Below, piece by piece: positions 1 through 10,435 of a DNA stretch of 64,000 nt. Under the pieces are notes generated by a model, which saw only the letters and a program-made list of their open reading frames with translations, did no database searches and had not been told where the DNA came from. The position numbers and the translations under genes are program-made. Position 1 is the first letter of the stretch. Every line of letters begins with the position of its first letter. Source of the stretch: Euphorbia lathyris (Eukaryota; Streptophyta; Magnoliopsida; Malpighiales; Euphorbiaceae); NCBI RefSeq assembly GCF_963576675.1, contig NC_088915.1:82407501-82471500 (forward strand). The letters are read 5' to 3'.

Positions 1-235
1 TTGTATTCAATAATTTTTTATCATTATTATTTAGATTGTGTTTATTAATTTATCTAATACATTTTTTATTTTATAATTTATTTGTTGATTAATTTAAAAC
101 ATGTTTATATTAGACATTTTAAATACTAACAACAATAATTCAATATAATTTTACCAAACACTAATAATTAAACAGTTAATAACAAACAGATTACTACAAC
201 AACAACTATTAGCTACAAGCTGACCAAATAGACTC
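1..235. mobile_element. PIF/Harbinger-like MITE, right-hand part
   Basis: The sequence aligns by eye with the right half of the complete MITE at 58685-59424, sharing the CTATTAGCT and ACCAAATAGACTC end region. It ends just before TTA (236-238), which fits a TWA target duplication. The left end lies outside the window. Unlike its two relatives in this window it lacks the nested Mutator-type insertion, so it preserves that insertion's empty site. Confidence 0.6.
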
Positions 236-238
236 TTA

Positions 239-1049
239 CTTAAAAAATTTAATTTTATTGGAGGCCTTAGTTAAAAATTTAATTTTATTGGAATGCATAA
301 TTTCTAACTGGTGTCTATAGGAGGAATAATTGCTATAATTAGCATTATTATGGAGAAAAATCTCATTATATAAGTGTTTATCACATTAGAAATGTCAGAA
401 TTTGGTTCGAAAAATCATGGTTGCCAAAATTGTATCGGTTAAGATAGATGGTCAAGAGTTAATTTGACCAAGGTTTAACTGGTGTTAAAAAATAATGTAA
501 AAATTCTATTTTTATTCATATATAATATAGTATAATATTAAAATATAATATATATTTAATATTAAATCGTGATATTTTGAGATATGGAATTTATAAATTT
601 AATATCATAGAATTAAAAATTTATTAAAATTTAATAAATATAAAAATTGAAAAGATATATATTTTTAAACTAAATAATTATTATTTTTATTAATATTATT
701 AAGATTTATATATAATAAAATATAATTCAATTTAAATTATATAATTTATTAGTTTTTTAAATTTTATTTGTATGTTTCTATCAAAAAATAAATTTTATTT
801 GTATGTAATTAAAATTTAAATTTATTAATATTGAGAACATAAAATAATTATTTAATTATTTAATTTATAACGTAATTATATATTCTTAAATTGTTAATAA
901 ATAATTATAACTTAAATTGTGGTTTAGTGGAATATTAGTATTTATAGTTTAAGAGTCCAAGATTAATCCTTTGAAATAATAGAGTGTATTGTTAGTTCTT
1001 AACTTGCTTAAATTACTGCTCTAATCCTCTCAAAAAACCAAAAAAAATA
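239..1049. other. AT-rich intergenic sequence
   Basis: No gene is seen. A short direct duplication of a TTTAATTTTATTGGA word occurs near 246-290. The stretch around 915-975 faintly resembles a decayed tRNA-derived SINE, but this is not strong enough to annotate. Confidence 0.6.
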
Positions 1050-1837
1050 GGGCTAATTACAAATCTAGCCCAACTAAAAGAGTCTATTTATATATCTAAC
1101 ATACTTTGCTTCCATCTCACCAAATTAGACACTTTTATCCATTTTGGACTAGAATACCCTTATTTCAATTCACCTTCTTCTTCAGACTCTCAACGTCTTC
1201 TTCACCATCCCAAACCGACGAAAAGACGGTGATTTATAAAGAGAAGAGATTATGTTTCGTTCAACCTTTCAATAATTAATGTCTGTGGAAGAGGATTATG
1301 ATGGAAAACTCAAAAAATGAGAAAGAAAAAATATAACAATTGAACTGTTGCGATGTCGCATTTGTGACGAATTCGTCACAAATGCGACAAAAGTTGTTGC
1401 ATTTGCAATGAAATGTGATAACTGTTGTCGTAGTTGCGACGAAATACGACAAATTTCGTTACAAATGCGACAACAATGGAGGAAAATGGTGGAAAATTGA
1501 GGAAATTGAAGAAAGAGGCAAGACCAACGAGAGAAGCAGGCGTATAAGCTAAAAACATACCATTTCTACGGGAAATTGATCATAATACATCAATAATCTC
1601 AAAAATTGCTAACGATTGGTATCAGAAATTGAAGAAAATGAACCGAAGAAGAAGTTGAAACGAAGAATAAGAAGAAGCAGGAGCAGATCGATCGGTCTAA
1701 TAGATATGTAAATGGCCCCTCTTAGTTGGTTTAGATTTAGCAAAGTGGTTGAAAGTGTCTAATTTGGTGAGATGGAAGCAAAGTGGGTTAGATATGTAAA
1801 TGACCCCTCTTAGTTAGGTTAGATTTGTAATTAGCCC
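1050..1837. mobile_element. Mutator-like non-autonomous element (long TIR)
   Basis: Terminal inverted repeats of about 86 bp begin GGGCTAATTACAAATCTA and run inward with few mismatches; the two inner ends share CACCAAATTAGACACTTT. The element is flanked by the duplication AAAAAAAATA (about 10 bp), fitting the 9-11 bp duplications of Mutator-like elements. No transposase is encoded; a 60-residue reading frame at 1376-1558 on the minus strand resembles nothing known. The interior holds a perfect 36-bp palindrome and several more GCGACA/TGTCGC words. It is similar in design to the element at 54451-55977 but not in sequence. Confidence 0.85.
1356..1391. repeat. Perfect 36-bp palindrome inside the Mutator-like element
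   Basis: The half-site TGTCGCATTTGTGACGAA is followed immediately by its exact reverse complement. Related TTGCGACGAAA and CAAATGCGACAACA words follow at 1430-1475. Confidence 0.95.
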
Positions 1838-2284
1838 AAAAAAAATACTCTTAATCCTTTTCTTTTTCCTTTCTCTTCCATTGTTCTGTCAATCTTCCTA
1901 TTTTGTTAATCTATTTTGAGGAGGACGAATGATCTTCCTTCTTCCTCCTTACACCGGGTTAGATTTCTGTATTTTTTATTGCTTTTTTAGTTTGTGTTCA
2001 TATATTTCATCGGAACTCTTTATCAGTTTGATTGTATCTGCTTTCTATTATTCTGTCGTTTATGCTTTTTTGGATTTAGCAAGAGCGGAAATGGTTTATC
2101 TTGTCCGTAGATCAATAAATCTACGTGGTTGCAACAAAAAAAGGATTTAGATCTGAATGTTCGGAATGGTCTAAAGGATGAAGTTTGGATTGCAGATGTC
2201 TTTCTACAGATTTGGATTAACGTGAAATATATTGTTGTTTTATGTTTTTTGTGCTTTTTATGAGCCATTTTTGTTCTTTGTAGT
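1838..2284. other. Intergenic sequence, no supported gene
   Basis: Short open frames exist on both strands (1929-2150 plus, 2023-2268 minus), but their translations are low-complexity and hydrophobic, without a recognisable domain. Confidence 0.5.
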
Positions 2285-2706
2285 CATCCGGCTTTTTCGG
2301 AATAGACTTCCTCCTGCGACTGCATCAATAGTGACATAGCTATTCGAAGGCAAACCACTTTAAAAGATATTCACCTGTTCCCACTTCTCAAAATCGTGGT
2401 TTGGGCATTTTTTGAACAACCGGCTCCCATGCATCGTACAAGCTTTCTCTCTCTTTTTGACGGAATGCATTGATCTCGTTCTTGTACATGGCCGTCTTGG
2501 AAGGAGGGAAGTATTTAGGAAGAAACTTCTTTAGTAAATCATCTCAAGTCGTGATTGATCCTGCATCTAAAGACTCTAACCAATCAATGGCGTCCTCCCT
2601 GAGAGAAAAAGAAAACAATTTAAGCTTAACAGCGTCACTTGTAACACCATTAGTACGGAGCAAAGAACAATGTTTAATGAATTTAGTAAGATGAGCATTT
2701 GGATCT
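2285..2706 (-). pseudogene. Ty3/gypsy gag, C-terminal part (broken)
   Basis: Read on the minus strand this encodes the retrotransposon Gag core: a PNAHLTKFIKHC-like start, then LREDAIDWLESL and KFLPKYFPPSK, and towards 2300 the AVAGGSLFRK-like tail. The family forms the particle that packages element RNA. It is interrupted by an in-frame stop within the helix after SITT, and by further stops or frameshifts below about 2410. It continues the N-terminal part at 4417-4711; the two were separated by insertion of the solo LTR at 2707-4416. Removing that insertion and one copy of the GATCT duplication would restore the EDPNAH junction typical of the family. No protease, RT or integrase follows before 1838, so the element is heavily truncated. 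Confidence 0.85.
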
Positions 2707-4416
2707 TGTCACGACCGTGTCCAAATTTCTAGAATTTATACATTGATATTAATATATATTAGAATTATTGGGTATGTGATTTTTATTTGGTGTTATAGGA
2801 AAAATTTGGAGTTAATTTGATGGTTTTATGTGTAAATTAAAAGTTTAGAATAATTTTAAAAGATTATATAAGATGGAGGATCAAATGTGATATTTATCAC
2901 ATTTGATATATATAACAGAAATGGTAGGCGGTGATGGATATCTCTTCTTTTTCTTTTTATTTCTTTTTCTGTTTCATCAGTTTCTCTCGATCGTTTCTCC
3001 ACCGTTTCTTTGATTTACGGAGATTCGACCGTCCGAATCACTTGAAATTGGAACCATAGCATCCTTATGCATAGATCTAAATCCTAACCGAAGAGTTTTT
3101 GAGTTTCGGCAGTGTTTGGAGGGAAATGTCTTAGACAGAATTTAGAGGCGAATCGATCGGGTGTATTTTCTTCAATTAATAGCCAAGGTAAGTAACTATC
3201 AACTATATTTTGAGTTTTATATATATATATAGATAAATATATATCAAAGAATTTTCAAAAATTGATATTTTAGGGTTATGTAAAATTGGGGTTTTTCATG
3301 ATTTTGCTTTTTATTGTAAAATTACGGTTCAAATGAAGCTATTGATTATGCTTCTATGTGAATTTCAGATTTTACTTGATTCTGTTGATTTTAAGGCTTA
3401 ATTTGGTTGATTTACATATATACATATATGTTTTTGGTTTCAATATATATCTATATTGAACAAAATGAATTTGATGATTTCTTACGAATTGTTTTTGGAT
3501 TGAGAAATCTGTTGCGGTTATTGTTGTTATTATTTTGGATTGAAGTTCAAATATGATTTTTATGATACAAAAGGGCTAATTGAAGTCAAATGATTTATAG
3601 TTATGAAATAGTTTGGAATTTGATTGTGAAAGGATATTTGAACACATTATGATTTTATATCCATCTAGAGTAATCCGGATCGGTGGTTTTATATTTGAAG
3701 ACCATGTTCAGTGAGGGACATGGCCTGTGTACACAGTCTTAAGACCTATTGGGTATGGCAGCGAAGTGTTGGGTAAGACCATATGGGATAGGCAATGTTA
3801 AGAGACGTCTCGATTATATATGTGGTTATGTATTGATACTTAAGGGGAGAAACTCAATGATGAATTCAATGTTTTAAGTTCATTTGGATTATGTTTTCCG
3901 TTATGATTGATTTTGATATAAGGTTTTACGTTTGATTGATTACGATTTGGTTTGATAAAACGCTTATTTGATTATAATATTTTATAAGGTTTTGAACTCA
4001 AGAAACGATACAAGATTATATATTTTTGGTTTTTGGTGTACTACTTTGACTATATTATGAACTTTGGTTTTGAGTATATTTTATAAGGTTTTGATTAAAT
4101 CCCTTTATAAAGGTATATATGTAGTTATGTTAAGTAAAGTTGGTTTTTATAGCTGATTGTTTCTTACTGAGATTTTTGTCTCACGTTTTTAAATGTTTTA
4201 ATGTTTTTAGGTGAGAAAGTACATGATAGAGAGAAGGTTACGGACCGATTAGGCAAGGATCGGAAGTTGTTGCTTATTGTTAGAATTATGGTTAGAACAT
4301 TAGATTTAATTGTAATATAATGATATTTGGATAAATTGGAGACTTCTAAGTATTGATTATGATCTTTCTATTTCACGCCCGATGCCGATTGAGGTCGTTT
4401 AGGGTCGGGTGTGACA
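2707..4416 (+). mobile_element. Solo LTR inserted in gypsy gag
   Basis: The segment begins TGTCACGACCGTGTCC and ends GGGTCGGGTGTGACA (canonical TG...CA), with GATCT at 2702-2706 and again at 4417-4421. Nothing inside encodes a protein. The orientation is assigned by its 3' end, which resembles the LTR end next to the primer site at 13977-13988. It probably arose by recombination between the two LTRs of a gypsy element, which leaves one LTR and a single pair of 5-bp duplications. Confidence 0.92.
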
Positions 4417-4711
4417 GATCTTCTCTAGCGTCGCCTCCGAATTGCCCGACATTTTGGATGAGTTGAATCATAGCCGGTTTGATTTCGAAGTTATGTGCGG
4501 TTATGGCCAGTTCTACAATGCTAGAGGTGACCACGAGGCGATTTGGAGTTAACATGTCCATGATTGTTCTTTCTCCATTTTCTTCAATGGTGGGGTTTCT
4601 TCTTTCTCCATCCATGTCGGCGTTTCTTCCTACACGCTGATTCCTTCGACACGTACGCTCTATTTCTGGATCAAAAACTAAAGCAGGCCAAGAATGGCTC
4701 TGTGTTAGCAT
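4417..4711 (-). pseudogene. Ty3/gypsy gag, N-terminal part
   Basis: The minus-strand frame starts with Met at 4711 and carries FDPEIERTCRRN, then NFEIKPAMIQLIQNVGQFGG and REDL. This is the N-terminal half of a plant gypsy Gag of the kind found in Athila/Tat-type elements. Reading is lost where the solo LTR begins. The start lies about 60 bp inside the primer binding site at 4772-4789, a normal leader distance. Clade assignment rests on the tRNA-Asp primer site plus Gag motifs; no RT is present to confirm it. Confidence 0.85.
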
Positions 4712-4771
4712 AAAAATAATTGAAAGTGTCTAGAACGTCAAACCTGATTGTTGCTAATGTTGCAACTAGAA

Positions 4772-4789
4772 TCCCCGACAACGGCGCTA
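4772..4789 (-). promoter_or_regulatory. Primer binding site, tRNA-Asp type
   Basis: The minus strand reads TAGCGCCGTTGTCGGGGA, close to the tRNA-Asp complement TGGCGCCGTTGCCGGGGA used by Athila/Tat gypsy elements. It lies between the LTR and gag. Confidence 0.85.
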
Positions 4790-4798
4790 AAAACTTAA

Positions 4799-6273
4799 TG
4801 CGTATAAAACATATATGTTCTTTTTAGAGCAAGTGCACTCTATCGTACCAAGTAATAGAGTATACTTACATATAAAGATCGATCCCACAGAGATTCTGGA
4901 CAAGCATTAGCTATAAACGGGTTGTTGAAGTCTAAACGATTAATTTGAAAAGGTTGGTTTTGAATAGCGATAATAACTGTTGTTGTTAAAAACTATATTG
5001 TAAAACACTAGGGAGTCGGGTTCACTTACCATGTTTGAGTCAAATAAAATTTATTGAAATAAAACACCGAAGAAGAACTCATGATTTTAAGATGGTGATT
5101 TCTAAAAGAAACTCAGTGCTAAGACCTTAGATCACCTCGTTCTATTCCTTCACTCCTATTTACCAAACCGGGCCAATATGGTTACTTAAATACGACAAGG
5201 AAGCCTTAAGTTAAATGAGAAATCCTAACATTAAAGTGTTAGAAACCACATCGACTTGTTATCCTGTCTAAAAATGTAGTCTTCCATCAATCTCTTGATA
5301 CTATGGTGAGTAAAAAGCGATTGACCAAAATACAAGTTCAGCTTACGTTCCTAGTTCTTAAACACGACTTCTTTTCAGGTATTTTACCTAAATAGACTTC
5401 TAACTTCGACTCAAAACATTAGCAAGATTCCCATCATCCCTAGTTGGGAAGAATTAGTGCTTGGTTATTGGGGAAGTAATACTTGAAATGGATTGAAACA
5501 AAGTGAAACTTAGTGAAAGTAAGAGATGGAACATAAAAGATGAAGAAATTCTTACTCAAAACTTATAATCAACTTACAAACTTGAATGGAAACTTAGAAA
5601 CTATTGAAAACAAACTAAAACAAAGAGAAGACAATTGCCCAAAGCTTGGCTACAATGAATATGAAAAAGTGTACATTTCCTCATACATCTCATGTCTATT
5701 TATAGGCTAATCTTTGCTCAATTCAAGATGATAATTTGAATTTGATGTTTGGTAACCTCCAAAATACTGAATTGGTGCATTAAGTGTCCTTGAGAAGTCA
5801 AAATGAGGAATGGTATGGGCTTGCATAGAGAAGATGAGCCGCCATTGCAAGTTGCTGATTTTCTCAAGTCTCACCGGGACCTGCTTGTCTTTGGCTGTGA
5901 CTTGTGCAAATTTGGCCAGGTCTCGCCGAGACCTCTCACTGATCTAATTAGGTCTCGCCGAGACCTATATGAGTCTCGCCAAGACCTATGTAAAAATACT
6001 CAAAACTGTTTTGCTCGTCATTTCTTCGTTCCTTCTCAGAATGCGTCCCCATTTTGTCCTATAGCTCACTAGATCAATTGTCAATCTTGTGGGGTGTGTG
6101 AAAGTGTGGAAAAAATGCTAGAAAACTCGTGAATTAAATTAAAAACACGTGATAGTGTGTGAAAATGTGAAATGAAGTGAAATTTTACTAAATTAACACT
6201 AAAGCATTAAAATTGCATATAAAATGAACGAAAATATGACTCAAAATCATAGTGAAAATAGATGGCAACAACA
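4799..6273 (-). mobile_element. Gypsy LTR (Athila/Tat-like)
   Basis: The LTR lies between the primer site (4772-4789) and a polypurine tract (6274-6285). On the plus strand it runs TGCGTATAAAAC...GGCAACAACA, so on its own strand it begins TGTTGTTGCC and ends in CA. About 400 bp of it (4976-5388) recur as a direct repeat at 7937-8334. It contains four GTCTCGCCGAGAC-type words at 5867-5987. The plus-strand frame at 5803-6072 is within the LTR and is not considered a gene. Confidence 0.8.
5867..5987. repeat. Cluster of GTCTCGCCGAGAC words
   Basis: Four near-palindromic copies lie at 5867-5882, 5918-5934, 5950-5966 and 5971-5987. The two central copies are identical: AGGTCTCGCCGAGACCT. Confidence 0.9.
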
Positions 6274-6285
6274 TCCCCAAACTTT
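6274..6285 (-). promoter_or_regulatory. Polypurine tract of gypsy element
   Basis: The minus strand reads AAAGTTTGGGGA directly before the LTR start, where plus-strand DNA synthesis is primed in LTR elements. The preceding GAGGACAAGCAAAAGC is typical of the 3' internal end of Athila/Tat elements. Confidence 0.75.
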
Positions 6286-7936
6286 AAGCTTTTGCTTGTC
6301 CTCAAGAAAATTAAATCCGAAAACAAAGCTAGAAGACCAAGCACTCAAATAAATCAATAACGAGACATGATTCATTTCAAGTAACAATGTAGAAGATCAT
6401 AATTTCGAGTCGTCTGAAGCATGATAAACACCTTGAGTAACTAAACAATTTCTGAATTTATACATTTGGCCATTAGTGAGACATTTTTCAAATAGTTGAT
6501 ACTTAATGAACTCGTAAAACACCTCACATAGGATTCACTCTTTACGCTCATGTGTTTGGGGTAAGGTGTTTTCTCTTAATTTTCCAACACAAGTGATAAC
6601 TATCGTGGGCTTGCACAGCCATCCAATCCTCTACCACTATGCCTCCTTACTAAGATTTGATCAAAAGGGCTTAATTGGATTGTAATGAAAGGTTAAGGTC
6701 GGGTGTGGTTATGATGGAAACGAGGCTTAAGAATCTTATTGAGTTTCTAAAATGTTAAGTCACTGTTGGGTAATTGAGAGCATTTATTTATTTATTTCTT
6801 TTCTTTTCTTCTCCTTTTTTCTCAAAATTTTTGAATAAGCGTTTTTTTCGGAATGTGAGAATTGTATTCCTAAGGGGGTAATATATGTGAACCAAAGAAT
6901 GCATATGTTTTTACTTTGATGCTCTTTTTTTAGACTCATATTTATCTATTAGAACTCATAGATTCCGGGATTTTTGGATAGAAAGTCATGGAATTTGGTT
7001 ATATTATGGTGGCGAAAGAAGGGCAAGGCTCAAAGAGGTGAACAAGGGAAATTAACTTTGGGTATGTTAATGGTTTGTGTGGTGGCGAAATGAAAGAATG
7101 CCTTAATCATATCAAATTCCTAGTTCCATGTGTGTGGTTTTGGTTAGTATTAGTGCAAGCCCTATAGTTAAAAACAAGTGTGGTTCCCACAAGAAAAAAA
7201 AAATAATCGAGCTATTTAATGTGCTTGTGGCTCAAAGCATCTTTCCATGGGTACGTTTGTGTGCTACGAGTTCAAGTGTTTCAATTATGGATAAATGTCT
7301 AAAAATGAGTATCTATTCAAAAAGAGTTATTCAAGTGTTTATTCATGACTCGACAATTCAATTTTAGAATTTTAGAATTTTCACATGAAGGTTTATCTTA
7401 TCACAAGTTGATATTATTCGAGACTTGGTTTTATAGTTTGTTTTGGGAGCCAATTATACTTTAGGACATTATTACTCGGGTTAGGGTTGTGTTGCCATAA
7501 TTTGAAACCAAAACAACTAAACAATTAACTCAAAAACAACCAAACACAATAAACTCAAAAACCAAATTAACACAATTAAACATTAAACTCAAAAATAACT
7601 AAGCACAATAAACTTAAAAACAAGACAATTTCACAAAGTATGGATGGATGGTAGGTGGTGTGTTCTGGCATAGGGGCAGTTGTGTGGTGGCTAGGGCCCG
7701 CTGCATCCTGTACATTATCAGAATTGCCTCTCGGCACAAAGTTAGAGCGATCTGCTTTAGTGAGATAATGATCATCAAAAAAATGGAGGGGGAGTTTTGC
7801 AAGTGCTTGTAATTCAGTCCCAAGATTAAATTGAAGAGTGAGGCGAGTCATAACATGCCTGAACGCTAAAGTGCGTTTATTACTATGGCATATGGTGTCC
7901 ATCGTACGAAAAATTATTCTAGGGACATTAACCTTT
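6286..7936 (-). mobile_element. Gypsy internal 3' region, non-coding plus a relic ORF
   Basis: This precedes the polypurine tract, so it is the 3' part of an internal region on the minus strand. It is mostly non-coding. A 108-residue open frame at 7576-7902 (minus; HVMTRLTLQFNLGTELQAL, then an AGPSHHTTAP low-complexity stretch and a hydrophobic tail) may be the end of an element ORF. I do not recognise its domain. Protease, RT and integrase are absent, so the internal region is largely deleted. Confidence 0.6.
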
Positions 7937-8334
7937 TTTGTTGTTAAAAACTATGTTCTAAAACACTAGGGAGTCGGGTTCATTTACCAAGTTTAAGTCA
8001 AATAAAATTTATTGAAATAAAACACCGAAGAGGAACTCGTGATTTTAAGATGGTGATTTTTAAAAGAAACTCAGTGCTAAAACCTTAGATCACCTTGTTC
8101 TATTCCTTCACTCTTATTTACCTAATCGGGCCAATTGTTACTTAAATACGACAAGGAAGCCTTAAGTTAAATGAGAAATCCTAACATTAAAGTGTTAGAA
8201 ACCACATCGACTTGCTATCGAGTCTAAAAATATAGTTTTCCATCAATCTCTTGATACTATGGTGAGTAAAAAGCGATTGACCGAAATATGAGTTAAGCTT
8301 ACATTCCTAGTTCTTAAACACGACTTCTTTTCAG
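7937..8334 (-). repeat. Truncated second gypsy LTR copy
   Basis: It is a direct repeat of 4976-5388 (shared CACTAGGGAGTCGGGTTCA and CTTGATACTATGGTGAGTAA blocks), with scattered differences. It breaks off at CTTCTTTTCAG, after which the sequence is unrelated. Confidence 0.85.
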
Positions 8335-8868
8335 CAGTCGAAAAAGCATGAATAATAATGTTTTCTATCTTTCCATAAATCTTACTTGGAATCCTTTTTT
8401 ATTAAATTAAAGACTAATCCTATGCATGCTTAAAAGATTCTAGCCACAATCATTAAGTCGAAAAATTCTAAAATAGATACAATTGATATAAAAAAAATCA
8501 TGCATATATTAATAATATCAGAATATGTAAATAAATAATAATAAAATGTTTTATCCCCGTGAAAAAAATAAATTTTTTCAGTAATTAAAATATATCAGAG
8601 ATAATAATAAAAATATAAAAATAAATCTTGTGATTTGACCGATTTGTATGTTAATGGACCACCACAAAACCCTTGTTTCAATTTGTTTGTGTCCAAATTT
8701 CAAGGGTTAATTAAATAGTAGTGATAATGAGAATAATAAGATAGTAGTGTAGGTTTATGTGAACCAATTTGAATCCTTAATTTATTTATAAATTAGAGTT
8801 ACTTTACCAATTCTATTAACTTTTTTTTTCTAAAATAGGGTAATTCACTGTTTGGTGTGTTGATAGTA

Positions 8869-9154
8869 CTTCCTAATAAAAGTATCCATTCCTTTTTATA
8901 AGTCATTCTAAGTTATTTCACACAGATTAAGAAATATAATTAATATGGAGTGAAATTAATGATTTTACATTGTTTAACTAAAAAAATTTCTCTCTCATGT
9001 CACTATTGGAGAATAAGTATTGGAATATTAAAAAATACATGGACTAAAATAAAAAAATTTAATGCTTGGACCGGAAAACTAAATTAAAAGTTCTTGGAAA
9101 ACTAGAAAGACTTGTACTCAATTGCTAGAATGACTTATAAAAAGGAACGGAGTG
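8869..9154. mobile_element. Stowaway-type MITE in left arm
   Basis: The inverted ends contain the ATTCCTTTTTATAAGTCATTC / GAATGACTTATAAAAAGGAA pair and are bounded by TA on both sides (8867-8868, 9155-9156), the Tc1/mariner target. The mirror copy is at 11677-11962. Confidence 0.75.
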
Positions 9155-9564
9155 TAATAATTCCATTCTAAAATCCACTTTCAATACATTTACATTAGCG
9201 CATTTCCAATGGAGTTTGTTACCTCCAATTACACCTGTACCTAAAAAAAACAAGTACAAATCACACACCACTACCCGTTTTTAATATAAAAGCTTTTTAT
9301 ATCGATGGAATATCACTGCTTAATCCACTATGAAAGGTTTTTAAATATTAAAAAAAAAATTTACAATTCCAGTGCATCCTTGATTGTTACTAGTTTTGGT
9401 AACTTACTAAACACATATAATAATTTATGAAACAAAATAACATCAAAAAGGTCCACTAGCTCAGAAACCGAAGAGATACAAATTATTAAAAGGACTAGAA
9501 GAGACACTCATCTTAGTCTTCCTCAGCAGCCTTGTAAGCTTAGTTACATTGTTATACTGTGCAA

Positions 9565-10347
9565 ATGGAAAGCCAAAGTGTGAAATTGGAGAAGGAAGAA
9601 GATAGAATCAGTGATTTGCCAGATTTCATCATTCAACATATTCTCGCCCTTTTGCCATCAACAAAAGAAGCTGTTCAAACAGGAATTCTATCAAAACGGT
9701 GGCGGTATCAATGGACTGACGTTCCTGTTCTCATCTTCAAACCCATATCAACCGGTCAGGCAGCTTATAATAACCTCCTTAATTTCATCGACCATACCTT
9801 AAGTCTCCACAAATGCTCCAACATCAACAAATTCCACCTCGAATATCCTCGTTGTGGTAATTATTTTGATCCTTTTTTCCAGAAGAAAATTTGTTTTGCA
9901 GCAAAAAAAATAATGGAGGAGGTATATTTGGATGTAATCTTTGGCTGTTTTTATGTGTTGCCGAGAGAGATTTTCAACAATGCTTCACTGGTTAAATTAA
10001 CAACCTATAACTGTGTTATCACCCAGGGAAATGTCAATTGGGGAAGAGTCTAGAAATTATTTATGAGAATTTGTAGATTTACTGATCAAGCAATAGAACA
10101 TATTCTATGTGGAAGTCCAGTACTCAAATCCTTAGAAATAACCAACTGTTCTATTTACTATAAAAAGCTTGTTATTGCTTCCAAATCTTTAAAAAGATTG
10201 GTTGTAGAAAATCTTGAGAACGTTTCTGATATTGAAATTTCATGTCCAAACCTTGAGAAACTAAGGCTCTTCACTCGTTGCGCATTTGAAACATGTAGAT
10301 TACTGAATTTGCCATCTTGGCTTTGTGCTACTATTAATTATTTTTGA
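9565..10347 (+). pseudogene. F-box/LRR protein gene, left copy (broken)
   Basis: The ATG at 9565 is chosen over the upstream in-frame GTG because its mirror position is also an ATG in the other copy. Residues 14-60 form an F-box (DRISDLPDFIIQHILALLP...GILSKRWR), which in this family docks the protein to SKP1 in SCF ubiquitin ligases. LRR-like segments follow (LEITNC..., NLEKLRLF). A TAG at 10051-10053 after NWGRV replaces the Thr codon found in the right copy. A one-base difference near 10340 also changes the C-terminus. Both copies stop at the palindrome centre and lack the FBD domain usual in F-box/FBD/LRR proteins of roughly 400 or more residues. Confidence 0.88.
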
Positions 10348-10398
10348 TCTAAAAATCGTACAAAAGCTTCAGCATATCAAGAGCTAAGAGTCGGGACC

Positions 10399-10423
10399 TG
10401 TTTATCAAGAAAAAATTAATAGA
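10399..10423. other. Spacer of the inverted duplication
   Basis: About 25 bp, AT-rich, separate the two arms. A transcript across it could fold into a very long hairpin. Confidence 0.8.
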
Positions 10424-10435
10424 GGTTCCCGACTC

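Larger units (their letters stand above)
8482..10398 (+). repeat. Left arm of a ~3.9-kb inverted duplication
   Basis: This arm is the reverse complement of 10424-12359 with scattered substitutions and short indels. The inner spacer is about 25 bp. Mirror coordinates sum to 20822 near the centre, with about 20 bp net length difference at the outer end. It holds an F-box gene copy, its upstream region and a Stowaway MITE. No terminal repeats or target duplication were seen at the outer ends, so it looks like a genomic inverted duplication and not a transposon. Confidence 0.95.

Noticed and set aside
1929..2268. Small protein genes on either strand
   Set aside because: Low-complexity translations without domain, start context or homologue in the window.
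5803..6072. Plus-strand open frame of 89 codons
   Set aside because: It lies inside the gypsy LTR and spans the GTCTCGCCGAGAC array; no domain.
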